Of a stretch of DNA of 49,126 bases, positions 22,880-30,900 are shown one piece after another. Where the stretch lies: assembly GCA_011046365.1 (NCBI GenBank), contig DSAS01000119.1, positions 1 to 49,126 on the forward strand, given 5' to 3'. This stretch comes from Fidelibacterota bacterium. GTDB taxonomy: Bacteria > Fidelibacterota > UBA2242. The translations under genes and the position numbers were made by a program. Under the pieces are notes generated by a model. The model had not been told where the DNA came from. It made no database searches and saw only the letters and a program-made list of their open reading frames with translations. Numbering within the stretch: position 1 is the stretch's first letter; the number at the start of each line of letters is the position of its first letter.

Positions 22880-24761
22880 GTGAAACCCCCTGTTTTTTTA
22901 GGAGAATCAGCAGCGCGGTGATGTCGGCTGGCGAGACCCCCGGGATACGCCCCGCCTGAGCAATGGTTTCCGGACGCATTAGATTTAATTTTTCACGAGC
23001 CTCTTTGGTGATGGAGTTGATTTTCAGGTACTCAATATTGTCGGGGAGGCGAATTTGCTCCTGGCGGGATTGGGTTTTTATCAGATTTATTTGACGTTGA
23101 ATGTAGCCGTGATATTTCACATCCAGCTCAACCTGTTCAGCCAAACCGTCAAGTTTGCTGAAAGTCCTTAAAAAAGACTCGGGAAGCAGAGGGTATAAAT
23201 CGGCGAGATGAATGTTGGGTCTGCAAAGCAGTTTGAACAGGGATATCCCGGATTTAACCGGATTTTCAAGCTTGTCAGCAAGCCTGGGATTAATAACAGA
23301 CGGACTGAGCGATGTCTGGTGCAGATAACGGATTGATTTTTCTATCAAATGCTTCCTGCACTGAGACAATAAAAACTGGTTGTGCTGAATTAATCCGAAG
23401 CGGTGACCATAATGAGATAGCCGTTGGTCAGCGTTATCGAAGCGAAGCAACAGCCGGTATTCGGCGCTGGAGGTGAACATCCGGTAGGGTTCGGTGGGGC
23501 TTTTAGTGATGAGGTCGTCAATCAGTACTCCGATGTATGCCTCTGAGCGGGTTAAGAAAAAGGGCTGTTCGTCACGATTTTTAAGAGCCGCATTAATCCC
23601 GGCAACCAAACCAAGCGCCGCGGCTTCTTCATAGCCAGAGGTACCATTGACCTGTCCCGCCAGGTAGAGACCGCCGATTACTTTTGTTTCGAGCGTGCGC
23701 TTCAATTGGTAAGACGGAAAGAAATCGTATTCAATGGCATAGCCGGGCTTGATAATCTCGGCGTTTTCAAGTCCCCGGATCGAATGTAGCCCCTTTTCCT
23801 GAATATCCACCGGCAGACTAGTTGAAAACCCGTTGACATAATACTGGTAAGAATCTTCCCATTCCGGCTCAAGAAAGATTTGATGTGATGTTCTTTCCCG
23901 AAAACGCACGATCTTGTCTTCAATGCTGGGACAATAGCGCGGACCGACCCCCTTTATCCGACCGGTGTAGAGGGGCGAGCGGTCTAAACCGGAAAATAGG
24001 ATGGCATGTGTGCCCGGATTTGTATAGGTAATATAGCAGGGAATATTTATCGGATTGAAATTTTTAGTCTGAAATGAAAAGGGTTTTGGATTTTTATCAC
24101 CATATTGAGGTGTCAATTGATCAAAATTTATGCTGTCTCTATGGATTCGAGGTGGGGTGCCGGTTTTTAGCCGTCCCGACTTTATCCCGACCGCATTTAA
24201 AGATTCGGTTATTCCGAGAGCGCTTTTTTCGCCGAGTCGCCCGCCCCTTTTTTGTTTGACACCGATATGGATCAAACCGTTTAAAAAGGTTCCCGCGGTG
24301 ATGATAGCTGTTTTACAGGTAATAAACCCGCATTTTTTGGTTTGAACGGCGACAATCTGGTTGTGTTCGGTGATTATTCCAATCGCGGTGTCCTCGAGAA
24401 TTTCCAGATTTTTCTGGGCAACGACCAAGCTTATCATTTCAAGAGAGTATTGCAGCTTATCCGCCTGGGCGCGGGGCGACCAAACGGCGCGTCCCTTTGA
24501 GCGGTTGAGCATCCGAAATTGAATTCCGGTCTTATCGGTAACTTTTGCCATTTCACCACCGAGAGCGTCAATTTCAGCGACAAGGTGCCCCTTTGCCAAG
24601 CCGCCGATGGCAGGGTTGCAGGACATTCGGGCGATGGCGGATTTTTCCATGGTAATCAGCAGGGTACTAATTCCCATTCTGGCGGAGGCAAGCGCTGCCT
24701 CTACCCCGGCATGACCGCCGCCGATGACTATATTTTCGAAATCAAGTTTCACGTGAAACAA
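22866..24761 (-). CDS. mnmG: tRNA uridine-5-carboxymethylaminomethyl(34) synthesis enzyme MnmG (GidA)
   Basis: ORF 631 aa; 'VIGGGHAGVEAALASARMG', 'MSCNPAIGGLAKGHLVAEIDALGG', 'GTSGYEEAAALGLVAGINAA'. Confidence 0.97.
   Translation of the reverse strand: MFHVKLDFENIVIGGGHAGVEAALASARMGISTLLITMEKSAIARMSCNPAIGGLAKGHLVAEIDALGGEMAKVTDKTGIQFRMLNRSKGRAVWSPRAQADKLQYSLEMISLVVAQKNLEILEDTAIGIITEHNQIVAVQTKKCGFITCKTAIITAGTFLNGLIHIGVKQKRGGRLGEKSALGITESLNAVGIKSGRLKTGTPPRIHRDSINFDQLTPQYGDKNPKPFSFQTKNFNPINIPCYITYTNPGTHAILFSGLDRSPLYTGRIKGVGPRYCPSIEDKIVRFRERTSHQIFLEPEWEDSYQYYVNGFSTSLPVDIQEKGLHSIRGLENAEIIKPGYAIEYDFFPSYQLKRTLETKVIGGLYLAGQVNGTSGYEEAAALGLVAGINAALKNRDEQPFFLTRSEAYIGVLIDDLITKSPTEPYRMFTSSAEYRLLLRFDNADQRLSHYGHRFGLIQHNQFLLSQCRKHLIEKSIRYLHQTSLSPSVINPRLADKLENPVKSGISLFKLLCRPNIHLADLYPLLPESFLRTFSKLDGLAEQVELDVKYHGYIQRQINLIKTQSRQEQIRLPDNIEYLKINSITKEAREKLNLMRPETIAQAGRIPGVSPADITALLILLKKQGVSRETE
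22872..22887. promoter_or_regulatory. parS-like site
   Basis: TGTTTCACGTGAAACC, 15/16 match to TGTTTCACGTGAAACA; spans mnmG 3' end / mfd start. Confidence 0.88.
24745..24760. promoter_or_regulatory. parS-like site
   Basis: minus strand TGTTTCACGTGAAACT, 15/16 match to TGTTTCACGTGAAACA; at mnmG 5' end. Confidence 0.88.
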
Positions 24762-26180
24762 CTACTTTCCAATGCAGAAATGGCTGAAGATATGGTTCAA
24801 AATATCTTCGTTTTCTGTTTTTCCAAGAATTATATCGAGTCCGCCCAGCGCTTCCCGAAGGTCAATGGCGATAATTTCCGGCGCGGATTTATTGTGCAAA
24901 TTTCGCCAGGCAAGTTTTAAGAATTTTTTTGTACTGATAAGGGCGTTTTTGTGACGTTGTCTTGAAATGATGTGCGTGTCACCAAAGTTATGGATTTTCG
25001 CTTCCAGCTGTTCAATAATGGTTTTGGCAATTCGGTGAACCCCTTCATTTTTCAAAGCGGAGCAGGAAAGATGGGGATATTTCCCAAAAATTTCATTCAG
25101 CCGGCGAAGATTCTTCGAATCGGTGAGGTCGGACTTGTTCAGTATAAAAAGGGTCTTCTTTAGTAAATGAGAGGGCAGGTCGGGAAGCCCTTTTAATGGT
25201 TTGGATGAATCAATCACATATAGTATTGTATTGGCAGAGAGCATCAGGACTCGCGTTTTTTGGATGCCACGGCTTTCAATCTCATCGGTGGATTTTCGCA
25301 ATCCGGCAGTATCCATAAACCGAATCTGATAGTTTCCGATTCTCACGACCTCCTCAATATAGTCCCGCGTGGTACCTGGTCGGGGCGAGACAATAACCCG
25401 CTCTTCCTGGAGAAAAGCATTGAACAGGCTCGATTTTCCGCTGTTGGGCGGACCAATGATCGGACAGAAGATTCCTTCCCGAAGAATTTTTCCGACCTCG
25501 TAGCTCTTAATAAGCCCATCTGTTTTTTTTATGATTGCCGCGATCTTATTTTGTAACTTCTCGAGAGGAGTGTGATCTATTTCTTCATCCATGAAATCCA
25601 TCTCCAGCTCTATAATGGATAAAGCCTCAACCAGTTGAGATTTCAGCCGCTTTATCTCTCTTCCAAAGGAGCCCTTCAGCAGATTGGCAGATATTTTTTG
25701 TGCCGCCCGTGAAGACGAATAGATTAAATCCGCGACCCCCTCGGCTTGACTCAAATCCATTTTTCCGTTTAGAAAAGCTCTCTGGGTGAATTCTCCGGGA
25801 CCTGCCAGGTGGGCGCCGAATTCGTTACAGGCATCAATTACCAGGTCGCATAAATAGGGATTTCCGTGCAGACTGATTTCGACAAGGTCTTCTCCGGTAT
25901 AGGAATCGGGTGCTGCGAAAAAGGTCGAGATGGCGGTATCAATAAAGCCGTTCCGGTCTATAAGCTCTCCAATAACCGCCTTGCGGTGAGACAGGGGCTG
26001 TCGGGAGCGAAAAATTTTCTTGGTGATGGAACGTGCATCTGGTCCAGAGAGACGGATTACCGCCAAACCGCCGTATCCTCTGGGTGTTGAAAGAGCAACG
26101 ATTGTAGAGGGGGGTCTCCAAGCCATACAATGATTGCTATTTGAATTTTGTCTTGGATTGAATCTGGCGCAGGGTATCAA
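24762..26180 (-). CDS. mnmE: tRNA modification GTPase MnmE (TrmE)
   Basis: ORF 472 aa; 'PPNSGKSSLFNAFL', 'PGTTRDYIEE', 'DTAGLR', C-terminal CIGK. The start may lie downstream of 26180 (e.g. MAWRPPSTIVALSTP). Confidence 0.96.
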   Translation of the reverse strand: MIPCARFNPRQNSNSNHCMAWRPPSTIVALSTPRGYGGLAVIRLSGPDARSITKKIFRSRQPLSHRKAVIGELIDRNGFIDTAISTFFAAPDSYTGEDLVEISLHGNPYLCDLVIDACNEFGAHLAGPGEFTQRAFLNGKMDLSQAEGVADLIYSSSRAAQKISANLLKGSFGREIKRLKSQLVEALSIIELEMDFMDEEIDHTPLEKLQNKIAAIIKKTDGLIKSYEVGKILREGIFCPIIGPPNSGKSSLFNAFLQEERVIVSPRPGTTRDYIEEVVRIGNYQIRFMDTAGLRKSTDEIESRGIQKTRVLMLSANTILYVIDSSKPLKGLPDLPSHLLKKTLFILNKSDLTDSKNLRRLNEIFGKYPHLSCSALKNEGVHRIAKTIIEQLEAKIHNFGDTHIISRQRHKNALISTKKFLKLAWRNLHNKSAPEIIAIDLREALGGLDIILGKTENEDILNHIFSHFCIGK

Positions 26181-27897
26181 TTGTAGACGGGCGCTTGCTT
26201 TTCCGTTTGGGCTTGGCTGGAATCAGCTTCTGCTGAGCAATGGTTAAAAGATTGAAAAGAGTGTAATAAAGATTTAAACCCGAGGGGAACTGATTAAACA
26301 TAAAGAAGAACATGACTGGCATCATGTAGGTCATCATCTTTTGCTGGGGATTTGAGCTGGTGGTACCGCTGAGTTTTTGTTGGATAAGTGTTGAGAGCGC
26401 CATAATGATGGGCAAAACGTTGATATGTTGACCGTAAATTGGGATCGAAAAAGGAAGTGTATAGATAGTATCCGGAGCGGAGAGGTCCGTGATCCACCAG
26501 ATGAATGGCGCGTGGCGCAGTTCAATGGTTGACCGGAAGACCGTAAAAAGGGCGATGAGAATCGGCATCTGGAGCAACAACGGCAGACATCCACCCATAG
26601 GATTGACACCGTGTTCCTTATACAGCTTCATCGTCTCGGTGTTCAGTTTTTGGGGGTCTTTTTGGTATTTCTTACGCAGTTCCTCGATCTTGGGCTGAAG
26701 ATTTTGCATCTCCTTCATGGATTGCATGGATTTATTGGTTAGCGGGTACAGGACTATTTTAATAAGAAAGGCGAACACTATCAGAACCCAGCCGTAGTTG
26801 GGTAAGATTGTCCTTAAACGCAGAAAGATCCAAAGAACCCCCTTGCTGATCGGTTTGAGCAGTTTGCCGAGGCTCATAATATTTTCCAGATCAACGTCAA
26901 GAGCCTTGATTGTGGTATACTCCAGCGGTCCGACAAAAAGCGTTGTGTTCACGACCCGATCAACCGGCAGGGAAACCTGCATAGAGAACTCTTTAAAAAA
27001 ATTCTTGCTATCCAGAGGAACACCGGTACCCAACAGCCGGTAGCCCAGACAGTTTCCACTGGTGATAAAAGCTGCTGCGAAATATTTGGTCCGGATGGCG
27101 GTCCAGTCGGTCTTGCCGGTAAAGCGTGACTCATCACGTCTGTTGTTTTTCACATCCAGGACATCTGTCTCGCCGCCGCTGTAGGCGTAGGCTTTGGAAT
27201 AGCGCACTTCGTCAGCCCGGTTGGGTTCGGTATATTTTAATCCGCCATCCCAGACCAGATCGTAATGTTTGGTAGCCATTTCGTTTTGGATTTTGCGCAG
27301 GTCGGTTTGAACATCAATGGTATAACTGTTTCCGTAAAATGTGAGTGATTTTTCGACGACTTTGTCATTTTTTTCATTTTTAAGGGCATAGGTGATAGTC
27401 ACCTGATTGTCGTTTTCGAGAGTAAGGTTGTTTTGGTCTGCAGAGTAACCGGAAATATTTTCGACGTTGAAGTTCTGATCGAGAGTCGCTGAATCACCAT
27501 TAATAGAGATATATTTAAGCAATAGTGGAAAACTGGATGGGTCGTTGATCAGCTGTACAAGCGCCGTGTCGGAATCAACAAACATGGAATAATTCTTCAG
27601 GCGAATATTTTTTAAAGTGCCGCCGCCGATGGAGCTGATTTGAGCGGTGTACAGTTCTGTGTCAACATTAATCACTCGCTGCTCTTTTGCCTGATTCAAT
27701 GGGGCGACCGGCTCCGTTCTGGTGCCTGATCCGGTTTCTGACGGGGCATGCTTTTGAATAACCGGCGGGCTGACTTCGGATGGTGTCTGATGGTTTTGAG
27801 GCGCATCGGACGGACCGTTGATCAGCTTGAAATAGCTGGGCATAATCAGGATAATGATGAAAATTATCGCAAAAGCCAGTAAGGATTTTTTATCCAT
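26137..27897 (-). CDS. yidC: Membrane protein insertase YidC
   Basis: ORF 608 aa; Met at 27897 gives MDKKSLLAFAIIFIIILIMPSYF; 'NPMGGCLPLLLQMPILIALF', C-terminal basic tail. Confidence 0.95.
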   Translation of the reverse strand: MDKKSLLAFAIIFIIILIMPSYFKLINGPSDAPQNHQTPSEVSPPVIQKHAPSETGSGTRTEPVAPLNQAKEQRVINVDTELYTAQISSIGGGTLKNIRLKNYSMFVDSDTALVQLINDPSSFPLLLKYISINGDSATLDQNFNVENISGYSADQNNLTLENDNQVTITYALKNEKNDKVVEKSLTFYGNSYTIDVQTDLRKIQNEMATKHYDLVWDGGLKYTEPNRADEVRYSKAYAYSGGETDVLDVKNNRRDESRFTGKTDWTAIRTKYFAAAFITSGNCLGYRLLGTGVPLDSKNFFKEFSMQVSLPVDRVVNTTLFVGPLEYTTIKALDVDLENIMSLGKLLKPISKGVLWIFLRLRTILPNYGWVLIVFAFLIKIVLYPLTNKSMQSMKEMQNLQPKIEELRKKYQKDPQKLNTETMKLYKEHGVNPMGGCLPLLLQMPILIALFTVFRSTIELRHAPFIWWITDLSAPDTIYTLPFSIPIYGQHINVLPIIMALSTLIQQKLSGTTSSNPQQKMMTYMMPVMFFFMFNQFPSGLNLYYTLFNLLTIAQQKLIPAKPKRKSKRPSTIDTLRQIQSKTKFK

Positions 27898-28144
27898 TTC
27901 TTGTTTCCTTGTTTGTGGGCAGGGGGTCGTAACCGCCCGGGTGAAAGGGGTGGCACCTTCCAATTCGTGAAATTGATAACAGTGTGGCTCTAAAAAAACC
28001 GTAATTTTTAAAAGCTTCCAAACAGTAAGTAGAGCAGCTTGGATAAAACCGGCAGCTGTTGGGCAGGAATGGCGAAAGAGTGATTCGGTACAGACCGATT
28101 AGAAATATAGGAACGCTGTTTAGGATACGGGTTTTAACATTCAT
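27890..28144 (-). CDS. yidD: Membrane protein insertion efficiency factor YidD
   Basis: ORF 84 aa; 'GLYRITLSPFLPNSCRFYPSCSTYCLEAFKNYG...RIGRCHPFHPGGYDPLP'. Confidence 0.95.
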   Translation of the reverse strand: MNVKTRILNSVPIFLIGLYRITLSPFLPNSCRFYPSCSTYCLEAFKNYGFFRATLLSISRIGRCHPFHPGGYDPLPTNKETRNG

Positions 28145-28515
28145 GTTGATAACAGCGCTTCAGAAACGCAAATATAATCTTTTTCACTAGGACAATCGTG
28201 AACGGTAAAGATTACCTTTAAGGGGGCTTGAAGGCGGGGCTTGGTCCGGCGGTAGACTTCGCGGATTTTGCGTTTGATACGATTTCGTACCACGGCAGGC
28301 TCGATTTTTTTTCGTATTAGAATTGCTAACCCCCAATTGTCACTTGGTATAATGTTCACAATGATTGGACCGCATATTTTTTTAAGCAGCTGGTTGTTGT
28401 TGAAAAGGGATGAAAGGTCTTTGTGTTTCGCTATTCGTTCGGTTTTCCTGATATTAGGCGGATAATGTTTTGCGGCCCCGGGCGCGCCGCCGGGCAAGTA
28501 TCTTTTTTCCACCAT
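28141..28515 (-). CDS. rnpA: Ribonuclease P protein component; start overlaps rpmH in another frame
   Basis: ORF 124 aa; '[16 protein letters not shown]', '[26 protein letters not shown]'; in-frame starts are ATG 28515, GTG 28512, TTG 28497. Confidence 0.92.
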   Translation of the reverse strand: MVEKRYLPGGAPGAAKHYPPNIRKTERIAKHKDLSSLFNNNQLLKKICGPIIVNIIPSDNWGLAILIRKKIEPAVVRNRIKRKIREVYRRTKPRLQAPLKVIFTVHDCPSEKDYICVSEALLST

Positions 28516-28588
28516 TGCTGCTCATTCTTTCTCTGAAACCATGTTTGTTTTTTCGTTTGCGGTTGCTTGGTTGAAATGTTCTTTTCAT
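28454..28588 (-). CDS. rpmH: 50S ribosomal protein L34 (44 aa)
   Basis: Below ORF-track length cutoff. Reverse complement: [44 protein letters not shown]; upstream GGAAGGATAT. Confidence 0.97.
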   Translation of the reverse strand: MKRTFQPSNRKRKNKHGFRERMSSNGGKKILARRRARGRKTLSA

Positions 28589-28935
28589 ATATCCTTCCGT
28601 AAACTCAGGTTAATTTTCGTAAAGCCATGTAATTTAAAAAATTTTCGTATTATTTCAATTTTTCTTTCGGCACCGAATTAAAATCTGGTATCATTCACAC
28701 CTTTTACTTGACTTTGTTCGGCGAATATTTACTTTATATTTAGGTCGCCCACAGGCATGTTGATAGATTGTTGACAACCATTTGATTTGAGGGGGGTTTT
28801 TGTGGTTTGCGTAACCGTGCCGCCCACATTTTATAAACGGCTCCCGACGGGGCGCCGGGAACAATTCGAAAAACCGTAACAGTTTTGAAGGTTTTTTCAT
28901 AGTGTTAATAACTGGAACAGACAAGCGCAGGATGT
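28589..28935. other. Probable replication origin (oriC) region between divergent rpmH and dnaA
   Basis: Strand switch of core genes; DnaA-box-like TGTTGATAG (28758), TGTTGACAA (28769), TGTTAATAA (28903); GC-rich block 28841-28860. Confidence 0.6.
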
Positions 28936-30327
28936 ATGTATTCTAACAGTGACTGTCAATATATTTGGGGGCGATGTCTCGATTTGATCAGGGGACGAGT
29001 ACCGCCACAGACATTTAGTACCTGGTTCCAGCCAATTCGGGCAATTTCAATTTCGGAAAACACCATCTTTCTACAGGTTCCCAATAAGTTTTTTTACGAC
29101 TGGCTTGACAGTCACTATCGAGACATAATTCAGGGAACACTGAAAGAAATTTCCGGAAACGGGATGAATGCCAAATATACGGTTCTTCTCTCTGAAACGG
29201 AGGCTGAAAAAAATCCAGAAAAAGATGGGGTTTTTCAGAAAACGATAGAGAGCAGACCGGAGATCCGAGCAGCCCAGTCCGGAATGCTGGAACGAGGGAC
29301 GCGCATAAATGAAAACTATGTATTTGATAATTTTGTTGAGGGGAAAAGCAATCAATTTGCCAAAGCGGCATCAATAGCGGTCTCCAATTCGCCCGGTAAA
29401 ACATCCTTTAATCCGCTTGTCATATATGGTGGGACCGGTCTCGGAAAGACACACCTTCTGCAGGCAATCGGAAACCATGCGCTTATTAACGGGTGTGCTA
29501 AAAAGGTGGTCTATGTTTCGAGTGATACATTTACTCTGGATTTCATTGCTGCGGTGCAGAAAAACAAAACCACCGATTTTGTGCGCTATTACCGTGGTGT
29601 TGATATGCTTTTATTGGACGACATTCAATTTTTTCAGAACAAAGAGCAGACCCAGGAGCAGTTTTTTCATATTTTTAATGATCTGTTTCAACATCACAAA
29701 CAGATTGTGCTTACCACAGACCGACCACCGCTGGAGCTCAGGGGGTTGCAGGAAAGGCTTCTTTCGAGATTTCAATCCAGCTTGACTGTTGATATTCAAC
29801 CCCCGGACCTGGAGACGCGAATCGCCATACTGAATAAAAAGGCTCAAAAAGACAACCTGGATTTACCCTATGAGGTGATTGAATACATTGCTCAGAATGT
29901 CAAATCAAATATCCGGGAGTTGGAGGGGCTGCTGATTCGATTGTTAGCCTACTCATCGCTGATGAAAGTGGATATAGATATACTTCTTGCCAGGAAAGTC
30001 CTTCGGGAGACCGGAACGATTGAAAAGAAGAGTATTTTGTCAATTGAAGACATCCAGAAAACAGTAGGTGACGTTTATTTGGTTAATCTGGACTTGCTTG
30101 TGGGAAAATCAAGAACCAAGGAGGTTGCAGAGGCGCGGATGGTGGCGATGTATCTGGCGCGTGAGTATACCAACCTATCTCTGAAAACGATCGGGATTTA
30201 TTTCGGCGGTCGGGACCACTCGACTGTCGTTCACGCCTGTAAGAGCGTCGAAGACCGGAGTGAAAAGGATGATCATTTTGCTCAGTTTATTGGTCAAATT
30301 AAAGAAAAACTTAAGAACGCGAAATAA
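28936..30327 (+). CDS. dnaA: Chromosomal replication initiator protein DnaA
   Basis: ORF 463 aa; 'IYGGTGLGKTHLLQAIGNH', 'LLLDDIQFFQNKEQTQEQFFHIFN', 'FGGRDHSTVVHACKSV'. Confidence 0.97.
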   Translation: MYSNSDCQYIWGRCLDLIRGRVPPQTFSTWFQPIRAISISENTIFLQVPNKFFYDWLDSHYRDIIQGTLKEISGNGMNAKYTVLLSETEAEKNPEKDGVFQKTIESRPEIRAAQSGMLERGTRINENYVFDNFVEGKSNQFAKAASIAVSNSPGKTSFNPLVIYGGTGLGKTHLLQAIGNHALINGCAKKVVYVSSDTFTLDFIAAVQKNKTTDFVRYYRGVDMLLLDDIQFFQNKEQTQEQFFHIFNDLFQHHKQIVLTTDRPPLELRGLQERLLSRFQSSLTVDIQPPDLETRIAILNKKAQKDNLDLPYEVIEYIAQNVKSNIRELEGLLIRLLAYSSLMKVDIDILLARKVLRETGTIEKKSILSIEDIQKTVGDVYLVNLDLLVGKSRTKEVAEARMVAMYLAREYTNLSLKTIGIYFGGRDHSTVVHACKSVEDRSEKDDHFAQFIGQIKEKLKNAK

Positions 30328-30334
30328 AAATTTG

Positions 30335-30363
30335 TTGACATAATTAATAAATATCAATATAAT
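30335..30363 (+). promoter_or_regulatory. Perfect sigma70-type promoter upstream of ssb
   Basis: TTGACA (30335-30340), 17-bp spacer, TATAAT (30358-30363). Confidence 0.85.
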
Positions 30364-30437
30364 TCAGATAACAATTTTGTAAGTATCTGTCGGTAAAAAA
30401 GCGGCAGGAGGTAATTATTCAAAAAGAGGAGGTGATT

Positions 30438-30860
30438 ATGGCTTTACCAAAGGGAAGTATCAACAAGGTGATTCTGGTTGGACATTTAGGACGTGATCCG
30501 GAAGTGCGTTACACGCCCAGCGGCGACGCAGTTGCAGACGTTTCTCTGGCAACCACCGAATTTTACAAAGACAAAAACGGTGAGCGCAATGAGAAAACGG
30601 AATGGCACAACCTGGTGATGTGGCGGGCTCAGGCAGAATTTGCGAAGGAGTGGCTGAAAAAAGGGCAGCTGGTATACGCCGAAGGGCGCTTGCAAACCCG
30701 TACATGGGATGATAAAGAGGGTCAGAAAAGAAGTAAAACGGAAATTCAGGTTGATCAAATCACTATTTTAGGCGGGATGGTCGGCAGGGGGAAGTCAGAT
30801 AACGACGCACCCAAAGAAAAGGACGACAGTTCTGCCGCGGATGAAGAAATTCCTTTTTAA
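30438..30860 (+). CDS. ssb: Single-stranded DNA-binding protein
   Basis: ORF from 30432; ATG at 30438 preceded by aaagaggaggtg; 'NKVILVGHLGRDPEVRYTPSGDAVADVSLAT', acidic tip 'DEEIPF'. Confidence 0.96.
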   Translation: MALPKGSINKVILVGHLGRDPEVRYTPSGDAVADVSLATTEFYKDKNGERNEKTEWHNLVMWRAQAEFAKEWLKKGQLVYAEGRLQTRTWDDKEGQKRSKTEIQVDQITILGGMVGRGKSDNDAPKEKDDSSAADEEIPF

Positions 30861-30871
30861 TTAGAGGTGGG

Positions 30872-30900
30872 TTCCGGTCAAAATCCACCGGAAAAGTTTT
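30872..30900. terminator. Possible weak terminator hairpin between convergent ssb and kinase gene
   Basis: TTCCGGT-caaaatcc-ACCGGAA then aagtttt. Confidence 0.4.

Noticed and set aside
28144-28152. TGTTGATAA DnaA-box-like motif at rnpA/yidD junction
   Set aside because: Single copy inside coding sequence, too weak alone to call a functional box.
28691-28924. Minus-strand ORF of 77 aa between rpmH and dnaA
   Set aside because: No known motif and lies in the likely origin region; probably chance.
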